Origin: CAZYBG01 sp964645155
Lineage (GTDB): Bacteria; Pseudomonadota; Alphaproteobacteria; Rhodobacterales; Rhodobacteraceae
Length of the DNA stretch: 31,507 nucleotides
Assembly: GCA_964645155.1 (NCBI GenBank)
Contig: CAZYBG010000031.1
Span: 1 to 31,507 of the forward strand
Direction of reading: 5' to 3'
The position numbers and the translations under genes were made by a program. Below are positions 22,351 to 31,218 of the stretch, one piece after another (within the stretch, counting starts at the first letter, position 1; each line of letters starts with the position of its first letter). The notes under the pieces were generated by a model, which saw only the letters and a list, made by a program, of their open reading frames with translations, ran no database searches and was not told where the DNA came from.

Positions 22351-22632
22351 ATGAAGACTATCGCCGCAATGACGCTTGCCGTGGGCATCGCCCTCGCGGG
22401 CACCAGCGCCGCCATCGCCATGGATGACAACGAGGCCATCGGCATGGGGCAGAGCATGCTGACCGGCGCGCTCTACAACAGCCTGCGGGCGGGTGGTTAC
22501 CCGACCGAGGGGATCGAGAAGCTCACGCTGGGCGAGGTCGCCCTGCTGAGAAGCCTGTTCGAGACCGACATGGCCGCCGCCGAGCGCAACGGCCAGATCA
22601 GCCTGATCTTCGAGCGCGCAGCCGCGCGCTGA
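22351..22632 (+). CDS. Small secreted protein of unknown function
   Basis: A 93-residue protein with a clear Sec signal peptide (about 1-23, ending AAIA). The mature part of about 70 residues has no cysteine and looks helical: NEAIGMGQSMLTGALYNSL, YPTEGIEKLTLGEVALLRSL and AERNGQISLIF. I do not recognise the family; small periplasmic proteins like this are common in Rhodobacterales. ATG at 22351 follows GAAGGGACC. A perfect hairpin after the stop (22644-22668) separates it from the MsrB-like gene, while a long structured region precedes it. Confidence 0.75.
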   Translation: MKTIAAMTLAVGIALAGTSAAIAMDDNEAIGMGQSMLTGALYNSLRAGGYPTEGIEKLTLGEVALLRSLFETDMAAAERNGQISLIFERAAAR

Positions 22633-22643
22633 CGCAACCCGGC

Positions 22644-22668
22644 CAAGGGGCGCAACACGCGCCCCTTG
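22644..22668. terminator. Hairpin after the small secreted protein gene
   Basis: CAAGGGGCGC (22644-22653), loop AACAC, GCGCCCCTTG (22659-22668): a perfect 10-base-pair stem starting 12 bases after the stop at 22632. There is no T run. It ends 26 bases before the MsrB-like start, so partial read-through is possible. Confidence 0.65.
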
Positions 22669-22693
22669 CGCCACCCTATGGGAGCGATACGCC

Positions 22694-23200
22694 ATGACAC
22701 ATCACGTTTCCCGCCGCGCGCTGCTCGCCTCGGGCGCGGCTTTCCTTCCCGGCGCCGCCGCGGCCCGCTATGTCAGCGCGACCGACGGCTTCGCCTACGA
22801 GGTGACGCGCACCGACGACGAGTGGCTGCGGCTGCTGGGCGAGGCCTCGTACCGCATCATGCGCGAGGGCCACACCGAGACGCCGCGGTCCGATCCGCAC
22901 TGGGACAGCCTTGCGCCCGGCACCTATGCCTGCCGCGGCTGCGAACTGACGATCTACGACGCCCGCTGGAAGGTCGTCGTCGACAAGGGCTGGCTGTTCT
23001 TCCGCCATGGCGAGGCCAACGCGCTGCTGATGGGCATCGACTGGCCCGACGGCGCCGAGATGACCACCGCCTTCGAGACGCTGGCGGCGATCGAGGTGCA
23101 TTGCCGGCGCTGCGGCAGCCACATGGGCCACCTCGTCTACATCGAGAACAAGCTGCTGCACTGCATCAACGGCGCGAGCCTCGACTTCGCCGCGGCCTGA
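22694..23200 (+). CDS. Divergent MsrB-like protein with Tat-type signal
   Basis: A 168-residue protein. The N-terminus VSRRALLASGAAFLPGAAAA is a twin-arginine-like export signal. The rest follows the MsrB (methionine-R-sulfoxide reductase) fold: zinc cysteines C80/C83 (YACRGC) and C137/C140 (HCRRC), HMGHLVY, and C157 in LHCINGASLDF at the place of the catalytic cysteine. The canonical CGWPSF is GWLFF here and the catalytic SHGM histidine motif is missing, replaced by AFETLAAIEV. It may be a periplasmic reductase with altered chemistry or a non-catalytic relative. ATG at 22694 has GGGAG upstream. It is convergent with purF, 22 bases away. Confidence 0.75.
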   Translation: MTHHVSRRALLASGAAFLPGAAAARYVSATDGFAYEVTRTDDEWLRLLGEASYRIMREGHTETPRSDPHWDSLAPGTYACRGCELTIYDARWKVVVDKGWLFFRHGEANALLMGIDWPDGAEMTTAFETLAAIEVHCRRCGSHMGHLVYIENKLLHCINGASLDFAAA

Positions 23201-23222
23201 AGCCCGCGGGCGGCGCGACGCG

Positions 23223-24710
23223 CTACTCGGCGGCCTTCACGGCGGCCTTCAGCTGGAAGCCCTTCTCCATCATGTCGGAAGGGACCACGGGGTATTCGCC
23301 CGAGAAGCAGGCATCGCAGTAGCGCGGTGCGGCGGGGTCGCGTCCGCCGGCCTCGCCCACTGCGCGGTAGAGCCCGTCGAGCGTGATGAACCGCAGCGAA
23401 TCGACGCCGAGATGCTCGCGCATCTCGTCCTCGCTCATTGTGGCGGCCAGCAGCTTCTCGCGCTGCGGCGTGTCGACGCCGTAGAAGCAGGGCCAGGCGG
23501 TGGGCGGCGAGGCGATGCGGAAATGCACTTCCGCGGCGCCGGCGTCGATCAGCATCTCCTTGATCTTGCGGCTGGTGGTGCCGCGCACCACCGAGTCGTC
23601 GACCAGCACGATGCGCTTGCCGCGCACCAGGGCGCGGTTGATGTTGAGCTTCAGCCGCACGCCCATGTTGCGGATCTGCTCGGTCGGCTCGATGAACGTG
23701 CGGCCGACATACTGGTTGCGGATGATCCCCATCGCGTAGGGAATGCCCGACTGCTGGCTGAAGCCGATCGCCGCCGGGGTGCCGCTGTCGGGCACCGGGC
23801 AGACGATGTCGGCCTCGGCCGGCGCCTCCTTCGCAAGCTCGACGCCGATCTCGCGCCGTGTCTCGTAGACCGAACGGCCGCCAAGGATCGAATCGGGCCG
23901 CGAGAAATAGACATGCTCGAAGATGCAGAACCGCGAGGGCTGGTCGCGGAACGGGCGGTCCGAGGTCAGCCTGCCGTCCTCGATCACCACCATCTCGCCG
24001 GGCGCGACCTCGCGGATGAACTCGGCGCCGACGATGTCGAGCGCGCAGGTCTCCGACGACAGCACCCAGCCGCTGCCATCCTTCGCGCCGAGGCGTCCGA
24101 TGACGAGCGGCCGCACGCCCAGCGCATCGCGCACGCCGATCAGCTTGGTCCGCGTCATCGCGACGACCGAGAAGGCGCCCTCGACCCGGCGCAGCGCGTC
24201 CTTCATCCGTTCCGGCACGCTGCGCTGCAGCGACCGCGCCATCAGGTGGATGATGCACTCGCTGTCAGACGACGACTGGAAGATCGACCCCCGGTCGATC
24301 AGCTCGCGGCGCAGGGCCGCGGCATTGGTGATGTTGCCGTTATGCGCGATCGCCGCGCCGCCGGCCGAGAACTCGCCGAAGAAGGGCTGCACGTCGCGGA
24401 TCGCGGTATTGCCCTTCGAGCCGGCGGTGGAATAGCGCACATGCCCGATGGCGAGGCTGCCGGGCAGCGTGGCCATGATGTCGGGTGAGGTGAAGTTGTC
24501 GCGCACATAGCCGAAGCGGCGGGCCGAGTTGAAGCCGGTACCGGGGTCGTGGCTGACGATGCCGCCGGCCTCCTGGCCGCGATGCTGCAGCGCGTGCAGG
24601 CCGAGGGCAACGAACTGCGCCGCGTCGGCCACGCCGATCACGCCGTAGACGCCGCATTCCTCGCGCAGCTTGTCGTCATCGAACGGATGGGCGGGAGGCA
24701 GCGGGCGCAT
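23223..24710 (-). CDS. purF: Amidophosphoribosyltransferase
   Basis: A 495-residue enzyme for the first committed step of purine synthesis, making 5-phosphoribosylamine from PRPP and glutamine. A short propeptide ends at E18 and the nucleophile C19 (EECGVYGV) begins the Ntn-type glutaminase domain, with HVRYST, HNGNI and SSSDSE visible. The C-terminal phosphoribosyltransferase domain has the PRPP loop IVLVDDSVVRGTT and CPVPDSGT. Full length. Last gene of the pqiA-radA-cvpA-purF run; 86 bases separate it from cvpA. The start at 24710 follows AGGGA and fits the family. Confidence 0.97.
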   Translation of the reverse strand: MRPLPPAHPFDDDKLREECGVYGVIGVADAAQFVALGLHALQHRGQEAGGIVSHDPGTGFNSARRFGYVRDNFTSPDIMATLPGSLAIGHVRYSTAGSKGNTAIRDVQPFFGEFSAGGAAIAHNGNITNAAALRRELIDRGSIFQSSSDSECIIHLMARSLQRSVPERMKDALRRVEGAFSVVAMTRTKLIGVRDALGVRPLVIGRLGAKDGSGWVLSSETCALDIVGAEFIREVAPGEMVVIEDGRLTSDRPFRDQPSRFCIFEHVYFSRPDSILGGRSVYETRREIGVELAKEAPAEADIVCPVPDSGTPAAIGFSQQSGIPYAMGIIRNQYVGRTFIEPTEQIRNMGVRLKLNINRALVRGKRIVLVDDSVVRGTTSRKIKEMLIDAGAAEVHFRIASPPTAWPCFYGVDTPQREKLLAATMSEDEMREHLGVDSLRFITLDGLYRAVGEAGGRDPAAPRYCDACFSGEYPVVPSDMMEKGFQLKAAVKAAE

Positions 24711-24796
24711 CGGCGAATCCCTGTGGCGGGCCGTCGTCGCGCCTTACTTAGTGCCTCCCCCCGTCGCTGTCACGCCCATGTCACTCTGCGGAGGCG

Positions 24797-25474
24797 TCAG
24801 TTGCCGGTCGTGCCTTCGGCGGGGGCGGTCGTGCCTTCGGCCGGCGCGGTCGTGCCTTCGGCCGGCGCGGTCGTGCCCTCGGCGGGGGCGGCGGGCGCGG
24901 GCGCGGGGGTGACGGGCGCGCCGGCCTCGCAGTTGGCCAGCAGCTCCTCGTAGCGCGCGGTGATCCAGCCCGGCGCGTCCTCGGGGATCTCCGAGCTCAG
25001 CCGGGTCTGCAGCTGGGCGAAGACCCGCGCCGACTGGCTGTCGTCGACCATCGGCACGCCGGCGTCGCCGACGACCACGCGGTCGTAGACCAGGAAGGCG
25101 ATGGCGACGAGGAGGATGCCCCGCAGCACGCCGAAGAAGAAGCCGAGGCCCTGGTCGATCCCGCCGATCGCCGAGCGCTGGACGGCCGAGGAGAACAGCG
25201 GCGTGAAGATCGACGCGACGATCAGCGCCAGTGCGAAGACCGCCGCGAAGGCGGTGATCATCGAGATCTCGCACGACCCTGCGATCACGTCCGACAGGAC
25301 CGGGACCTCCTTCATCAGCGGCTCGGCCTGCGGCGCGAAGATGTAGGCGACGACCGCCGCCACGACCCAGCCGGCGATCGCGAGCGTCTCGCGCACGAGC
25401 CCTCGCGAATAGGCGAGGATCGCCGAGAGTATGATGACGACGGCCACGACCGCGTCGATGAGGGTGAAATCCAT
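24797..25474 (-). CDS. cvpA: CvpA family membrane protein with repeat tail
   Basis: A 225-residue inner-membrane protein. About four helices lie in residues 1-130 (DAVVAVVIILSAILAYSRGL, IAGWVVAAVVAYIFA, MITAFAAVFALALIVASIF, GFFFGVLRGILLVAIAFLV), with the family motif GGIDQGLGFFFGVLRG. CvpA homologues are needed for colicin V production in E. coli and are typically next to purF, as here. The C-terminus is unusual: a Pro/Ala region followed by four copies of APAEGTT encoded by 21-base tandem repeats. It lies 24 bases after radA and 86 bases before purF. Confidence 0.93.
   Translation of the reverse strand: MDFTLIDAVVAVVIILSAILAYSRGLVRETLAIAGWVVAAVVAYIFAPQAEPLMKEVPVLSDVIAGSCEISMITAFAAVFALALIVASIFTPLFSSAVQRSAIGGIDQGLGFFFGVLRGILLVAIAFLVYDRVVVGDAGVPMVDDSQSARVFAQLQTRLSSEIPEDAPGWITARYEELLANCEAGAPVTPAPAPAAPAEGTTAPAEGTTAPAEGTTAPAEGTTGN
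24806..24889 (-). repeat. Four 21-base tandem repeats in the cvpA 3' end
   Basis: Units at 24806-24826, 24827-24847, 24848-24868 and 24869-24889. The two inner units are identical and the outer ones differ at a few positions. Each unit encodes one APAEGTT heptad, so copy-number change keeps the reading frame. Confidence 0.95.
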
Positions 25475-25498
25475 GCCTTCGCTCCACCGGGTGCGGCG

Positions 25499-26860
<1,362 letters not shown>

Positions 26861-26868
26861 GACGCTGA

Positions 26869-27309
26869 CTACCCCCGCCGCCGGGTGTCGGTCAAATGCG
26901 CCAGCAGGAGCGAGGCGAGGATGCAGGCGGTGAAGAGGTAGAGCCCCCAGGCGGTCTCGACCCGGGCGAGGCCGACGCCCTTCACCACGACGATGTAGAT
27001 CGCGATCAGGAAGACATCGGCCATCGCGAGCCTGCCCATGACATGCAGCGCCGGCAAGAGGCGCGGCGAGGCGAGGCGGAAGTGGACGAGCGCGAGGCCG
27101 ATGGTCTTGAGATAGGGCGCGACAAGCGCGAGGACCGTGACCAGAAGCGCCAGCAGCACGTCCGCCTCCCACAGCGCCTGCAGGCCGGAGACGACCGAGA
27201 TCTCGTCCAGCCCGAACAGCGGCAGGTTGATGCCCGCGCGCAGCAGCGGCGCGAACCATGCGACGGGGAAGAGGATGAGGAGGGCGAGGTTGGCGAGTTT
27301 CAGCGACAT
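26869..27309 (-). CDS. PqiA-like (paraquat-inducible protein A) membrane protein
   Basis: A 146-residue inner-membrane protein with four predicted helices (about 4-24, 52-75, 94-114, 121-141). It matches a single PqiA domain, with WFAPLL near the start, GLDEISVVSGLQALWEADVLLALLV and GLARVETAWGLYLF typical of the family, but lacks the cysteine pairs and second domain of E. coli PqiA. In E. coli PqiA works with an MCE protein in lipid transport. Here it heads the radA-cvpA-purF cluster, and an mlaE-mlaF pair lies just upstream. ATG 27309 follows GAGGCG. Confidence 0.85.
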   Translation of the reverse strand: MSLKLANLALLILFPVAWFAPLLRAGINLPLFGLDEISVVSGLQALWEADVLLALLVTVLALVAPYLKTIGLALVHFRLASPRLLPALHVMGRLAMADVFLIAIYIVVVKGVGLARVETAWGLYLFTACILASLLLAHLTDTRRRG

Positions 27310-27354
27310 GGGGCGCCTCGTCGGTCGGCCGGGCGACCCCGGCGCGCAAAGGCG

Positions 27355-27371
27355 GCCTGCCCGTGGCAGGC
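27355..27371. terminator. Short hairpin between mlaF and pqiA
   Basis: GCCTGCC (27355-27361), loop CGT, GGCAGGC (27365-27371): a perfect 7-base-pair stem, 77 bases past the mlaF stop in the direction of transcription and 46 bases before the pqiA start. Probably separates the two operons; there is no T tract. Confidence 0.5.
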
Positions 27372-27447
27372 GGGCGCGGCCCGATCTGTCGCGGGGCAGG
27401 TCGGGCAGGGAAGGGACGCCGCGGGTTCGCGGACCGGACACGCCATG

Positions 27448-28194
27448 CTACCGCACCGCCTCGATCGGCCCCGTCGCCCGGCCATGGATGAACTGGTCAA
27501 CGTAAGCGTCTCCGCTCGCGTCCATTTCCCTGACGGGGCCGGCCCACCGGATCACGCCGCCATGCAGCATCGCCACGGTGTCGGCAATCGCCCGCACGCT
27601 CGTCATGTCATGGGTGATGGTGATCGCGGTCGCGCCCATCTCGGTCACGATCTCGCGGATCAGCGCGTTGATGACGCCGGCCATGATCGGGTCGAGGCCG
27701 GTCGTCGGCTCGTCGAAGAAGATCACCTGCGGGTCGGCGGCGATGGCGCGGGCGAGGCCCACGCGCTTCTGCATCCCGCCCGAAAGCTCGGCCGGATAGA
27801 GGTCGGCCGTCTCGGGCCCGAGGCCGACCCGGCCGAGCTTCTCGACCGCGATGGCCCTCGCCTCGGCCTTGGGCCGCTTCAGCGACCCGCGCAGCAGGCG
27901 GAAGGCCACGTTCTCCCAAACCCGGAGCGAATCGAACAGCGCGCCACCCTGGAACAGCATCCCGAACTTGGCGAGGAACGGATCGCGCTCGGCGCGCGCC
28001 ACGTCCTCGCCGTCGAGGCGGATCGTGCCGCGGTCGGGCTCGACGAGGCCGAGGATGCATTTCAGCAGCACCGACTTGCCGGTGCCCGAGCCGCCGATGA
28101 CGACGAGGCTTTCGCCGGTGCCGGCCGACAGCGTGACGCCCTGCAGAACCTGCTTCGCCCCGAAGGCCTTGCGGACTCCCTCGAGCGCGATCAT
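27448..28194 (-). CDS. mlaF: Phospholipid-transport ABC ATPase (MlaF type)
   Basis: A 248-residue nucleotide-binding protein with Walker A GGSGTGKS (34-41), signature LSGGMQKRVGLARA, and Walker B VIFFDEPTTGLD. FGMLFQGGALFDSLRVWENVAF in the Q-loop region is the MlaF/MCE-transporter signature. It powers lipid exchange between inner and outer membranes. The ATG overlaps the stop of mlaE (ATGA), so the two are coupled. No MCE-domain (MlaD), MlaB or MlaC gene follows, which differs from E. coli. Confidence 0.93.
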   Translation of the reverse strand: MIALEGVRKAFGAKQVLQGVTLSAGTGESLVVIGGSGTGKSVLLKCILGLVEPDRGTIRLDGEDVARAERDPFLAKFGMLFQGGALFDSLRVWENVAFRLLRGSLKRPKAEARAIAVEKLGRVGLGPETADLYPAELSGGMQKRVGLARAIAADPQVIFFDEPTTGLDPIMAGVINALIREIVTEMGATAITITHDMTSVRAIADTVAMLHGGVIRWAGPVREMDASGDAYVDQFIHGRATGPIEAVR

Positions 28195-28973
28195 GCGGCG
28201 AAGAACAGTTCGGTCAGCACGTAGTTCGCCGCGAGGATCGCGACCGACGCGCCGACCACCGCCGCCTTGGTCGCCCGCCCGACGCCCTGCGCCCCGCGCG
28301 CCGATGCCATGCCGTGGAAGCAGCCCATGAGCGCGATGAGAAAGCCGAAGACCGCGCCCTTGATGAGCCCCGAGGTCACGTCCCACAGCTCGAGGAAGTC
28401 GGCGGTGTTCTGCAGGTAGGCCGCCGAGTTGAAGCCCAGCCGGTTGACCCCCACGATCCAGCCGCCCGCGATGCCGATGGCATCGCCGACCGCCACCAGC
28501 ACCGGCAGCGACAGCGTCGCCGCAAGCAGCCGCGGCACGGCAAGATATTTCAGCGGGTTGGTCGAAAGGGTGACCAGCGCGTCGAGTTGCTCGGTCACCT
28601 TCATCGTGCCGATCTCGGCGGCGATCGAGCTTGCGACCCGCGCCGCCACCATCAGCCCGCCCAGCACCGGCCCAAGCTCGCGCGTGATGCCGATCGCGAC
28701 GATCGAGGGCACCACCGTCTCGGCGTTGAAGCGGCTGCCGCCGGCGAAGATCTGCAGCGCCAGCGCGCCGCCGGTGAAGACCGCCGTCAGCCCCACCACC
28801 GGCAGCGAGAGCCAGCCGATCTGCACGAGCTGCTGGAGGAACTCGCGCGGGTAGAACGGCGGGCGGAACAGATGGCTGGTGGCACGGGCGGCAAAGACCG
28901 CGACCGCGCCGATGGCGGCGAGCACGCCGAGCGTGACGCGCCCGGTCGCGGCGACGGGGGCGAGCGCGCTCAT
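28191..28973 (-). CDS. mlaE: Phospholipid-transport ABC permease (MlaE type)
   Basis: A 260-residue inner-membrane protein of the MlaE family with about five to six helices. Family segments seen are VGLTAVFTGGALALQ, ITRELGPVLGGLMVAARVASSIAAEIGTMKVTEQLDAL (coupling region), LVAVGDAIGIAGGWIVG and IKGAVFGFLIALMGCFHGM. It holds the MCE-protein ring in other bacteria. The start codon overlaps the alr stop (ATGA), and its stop overlaps the mlaF start in the same way. Confidence 0.94.
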   Translation of the reverse strand: MSALAPVAATGRVTLGVLAAIGAVAVFAARATSHLFRPPFYPREFLQQLVQIGWLSLPVVGLTAVFTGGALALQIFAGGSRFNAETVVPSIVAIGITRELGPVLGGLMVAARVASSIAAEIGTMKVTEQLDALVTLSTNPLKYLAVPRLLAATLSLPVLVAVGDAIGIAGGWIVGVNRLGFNSAAYLQNTADFLELWDVTSGLIKGAVFGFLIALMGCFHGMASARGAQGVGRATKAAVVGASVAILAANYVLTELFFAA

Positions 28974-30019
28974 CCCTCCGCCCCGGCATAGCGGCGGCCG
29001 TAGCGCCGGCCGAGCGCGGTCAGGATCTCGTAGCCGATGGTTCCGGCGGCGGTGGCGAGGTCGTCGACCGTCTGGCCGGGGCCGAGGATGTCGAGCGCGC
29101 CCGGCACCTCGTCGAGATGCGTCACGTCGACCGTGAGGAGGTCCATCGACACGCGGCCGGCGAGCGGGCAGGGCACCTCGCCGGCGAACAGCACCGCGCG
29201 GTTGCCCATCTGTCGGATGAGCCCGTCGGCGTAGCCGCCCGATACCGTGGCGATCCGTGCCGGCGCCTCCGCCTCCCACGCCGCGCCGTAGCCGACCGTC
29301 TCGCCGGCGGCGACGTCGCGGACCTGCACCACCGGCAGGGCAAGCCGGACGACCGGCGCCGCCGTCTCGAACGGCAGCCCGCCGTAGAGGCCGATGCCGG
29401 GGCGGGTCAGGTCGAAGTGCCAGCCGGGCCCGAGCAGCAGCCCCCCCGTCGCCGCGAGCGACCGCGGCACGCCGGCGCCATCGGTCATCGCGCGAAACAG
29501 GCGGAGCTGGGCCGCGTTCATCGGGTGCCCGGGCTCGTCGGCGCAGGCGAGGTGGCTCATCAGCAGCGTCGGCCCGGCCGACAGCGCGATCTCCCGCACC
29601 GCGGCCCACTCCGCCGGGTTCATCCCGAGGCGGTTCATCCCGGTGTCGAGCTGGATGCCGAAGGGCTGGCCGGGCAGCGCCTCGAGGTGGCGGGTCAGCT
29701 GCTCGACCGAGTTCAGCATCGGCGTCAGGCCGTGATCGCCGAGCAGCCCGGCATCGCCCGGCATGTGGCCCGCGAAGACGCCGATCTCGGGCCCCGGGCC
29801 CAGCGCCTGGCGCACCGCGGCGCCCTCTTCGGCGACGGCGACGAAGAACCGCCGCGCCCCGGCCCGGGCGAGCGCCCGCGCGACCCGCCCGGCGCCGAGG
29901 CCGTAGCCGTCGGCCTTGACCACCGCCGCGGTCTGGCAGCCCGGCTCTGACAGCGCGTCGAGGGCCTGCCAGTTGCGGCCGAGCGCGTCGAGGTCGATGG
30001 TCAGCGTCCCGGTTCCCAT
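28970..30019 (-). CDS. alr: Alanine racemase
   Basis: A 349-residue PLP enzyme that interconverts L- and D-alanine for peptidoglycan. PLP lysine K35 in VVKADGYG, LDTGMNRLG and HLACAD in the barrel, and catalytic Tyr244 in VGYGAAWEAE; the C-terminal beta domain contains GRVSMDLLTVDVT. Length is normal. ATG 30019 follows AAGGCGGGG. First gene of a three-gene unit with mlaE and mlaF, joined by two ATGA overlaps. Divergent from the lactate dehydrogenase gene, 139 bases away. Confidence 0.95.
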   Translation of the reverse strand: MGTGTLTIDLDALGRNWQALDALSEPGCQTAAVVKADGYGLGAGRVARALARAGARRFFVAVAEEGAAVRQALGPGPEIGVFAGHMPGDAGLLGDHGLTPMLNSVEQLTRHLEALPGQPFGIQLDTGMNRLGMNPAEWAAVREIALSAGPTLLMSHLACADEPGHPMNAAQLRLFRAMTDGAGVPRSLAATGGLLLGPGWHFDLTRPGIGLYGGLPFETAAPVVRLALPVVQVRDVAAGETVGYGAAWEAEAPARIATVSGGYADGLIRQMGNRAVLFAGEVPCPLAGRVSMDLLTVDVTHLDEVPGALDILGPGQTVDDLATAAGTIGYEILTALGRRYGRRYAGAEG

Positions 30020-30158
30020 GGCCCCGCCTTGTGACAGGCCGGGCCGCGAGGTCAAGGGACTTGCCCGCGGACCGGGCGGCGGATCCGGCCGGTGCCCGGC
30101 TGGTGCCCGACGCCGTCGCACCCTACCTTTGGGGCGGACCCAGACGGAGGTGCGGCAG

Positions 30159-31091
30159 ATGAAAGCGGGTATCGTGGGAGCGGGCATGGTCGGCAGCGCG
30201 GCGGCCTTCGCCCTGACCCTTGCCGGAGGCGTCGACGAGATCGTGCTGGTCGATCTCGACGCCGCCCGCGCCGCCGCCGAGGCCGAGGACATCTCGCATG
30301 CGACGCCCTTCGCCCGGCCGGTGATCGTCCGCGCGGGCGACTACGACGACCTCGCCGGGGCGGGGGTGGTGATCCTCGCCGCCGGGGTCAGCCAGAAGCC
30401 GGGCGAGACGCGCCTGGCGCTTCTCTCGCGCAACGCCGCGGTGTTCCGCGGCGTCGTGGGCGAGGTGATGCGGGTGGCGCCCGGCGCCCTCCTCCTCGTC
30501 GCCACCAACCCGGTCGACATCATGACCGACGTGGCGACCCGGCTGTCCGGCCTGCCGCCGGGCCGCGTCATCGGCTCCGGCACGATCCTCGACACCGCGC
30601 GCTTCCGCCGCCTCCTCGGGACGCATCTGGGCATCTCGCCGCATTCGGTCCATGCCTATGTCCTCGGCGAGCATGGCGACAGCGAGGTGCTGGCCTGGTC
30701 GGCCGCCCGCGCCGGCGCCGCCCCGATCCGCGACTTCGCCGCGCAGGTCGGCGCGGCGATCACCGCCGACGTGGTGGCGCGGATCGACGAGGGCGTACGC
30801 CGCGCCGCCTACCGGATCATCGCCGGCAAGGGGGCCACCTGGTACGGCATCGGTGCCGGCCTCGCCCGCATCGTGCGGGCGATCGGCGACGACGAGCAGG
30901 CGGTGCTTTCCGTCTCGATCCGCACCGGTGAAGTCCAGGGCGTGCGCGATGTCGCGCTGTCGCTGCCGCGCGTGGTGGGCCGCGGCGGCATCACCGCCGA
31001 CCTGATGCCCGATCTCGACGCGGCCGAGGCCGAGGGCCTCGCGGCCTCCGCCCGGCTTCTGAAGGACACCGCCGACGCGCTTGCGATCTGA
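30159..31091 (+). CDS. ldh: L-lactate dehydrogenase
   Basis: A 310-residue NAD-dependent 2-hydroxyacid dehydrogenase that reduces pyruvate to L-lactate. NAD-binding GAGMVGSA (7-14), catalytic H172 in VLGEHGDSEV, substrate arginine R149 in GTILDTARFRR, and NPVD (118-120). The specificity loop reads GVSQKPGETRL: Q79 marks lactate rather than malate dehydrogenase, where an arginine stands. ATG 30159 follows a strong ACGGAGGTG. The next gene is 127 bases on, so it is probably monocistronic. A malate dehydrogenase label would be wrong on this residue. Confidence 0.93.
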   Translation: MKAGIVGAGMVGSAAAFALTLAGGVDEIVLVDLDAARAAAEAEDISHATPFARPVIVRAGDYDDLAGAGVVILAAGVSQKPGETRLALLSRNAAVFRGVVGEVMRVAPGALLLVATNPVDIMTDVATRLSGLPPGRVIGSGTILDTARFRRLLGTHLGISPHSVHAYVLGEHGDSEVLAWSAARAGAAPIRDFAAQVGAAITADVVARIDEGVRRAAYRIIAGKGATWYGIGAGLARIVRAIGDDEQAVLSVSIRTGEVQGVRDVALSLPRVVGRGGITADLMPDLDAAEAEGLAASARLLKDTADALAI

Positions 31092-31159
31092 GACGCGGCG
31101 CGCGCCTTCACCGGCGCCGAAGCCCGCCGTGGGGAGGACGGTCGTTGCAGGTGCGACGA

Positions 31160-31188
31160 TTGCGGTCGGCGGCCGCTTCCGCTATCCC
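31160..31188 (+). promoter_or_regulatory. Candidate promoter for the acyl-CoA dehydrogenase gene
   Basis: TTGCGG (31160-31165), 17 bases, TATCCC (31183-31188), about 30 bases before the start codon. A moderate sigma-70 match in the only spacer available. Confidence 0.3.
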
Positions 31189-31218
31189 GGGGGGCGAGTA
31201 TCCGAAGGGAGATGCGCC

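Noticed and set aside
24806..24889. Short regular repeats suggesting a CRISPR array
   Set aside because: The units are directly adjacent with no spacers, lie in frame inside cvpA and encode a heptad.
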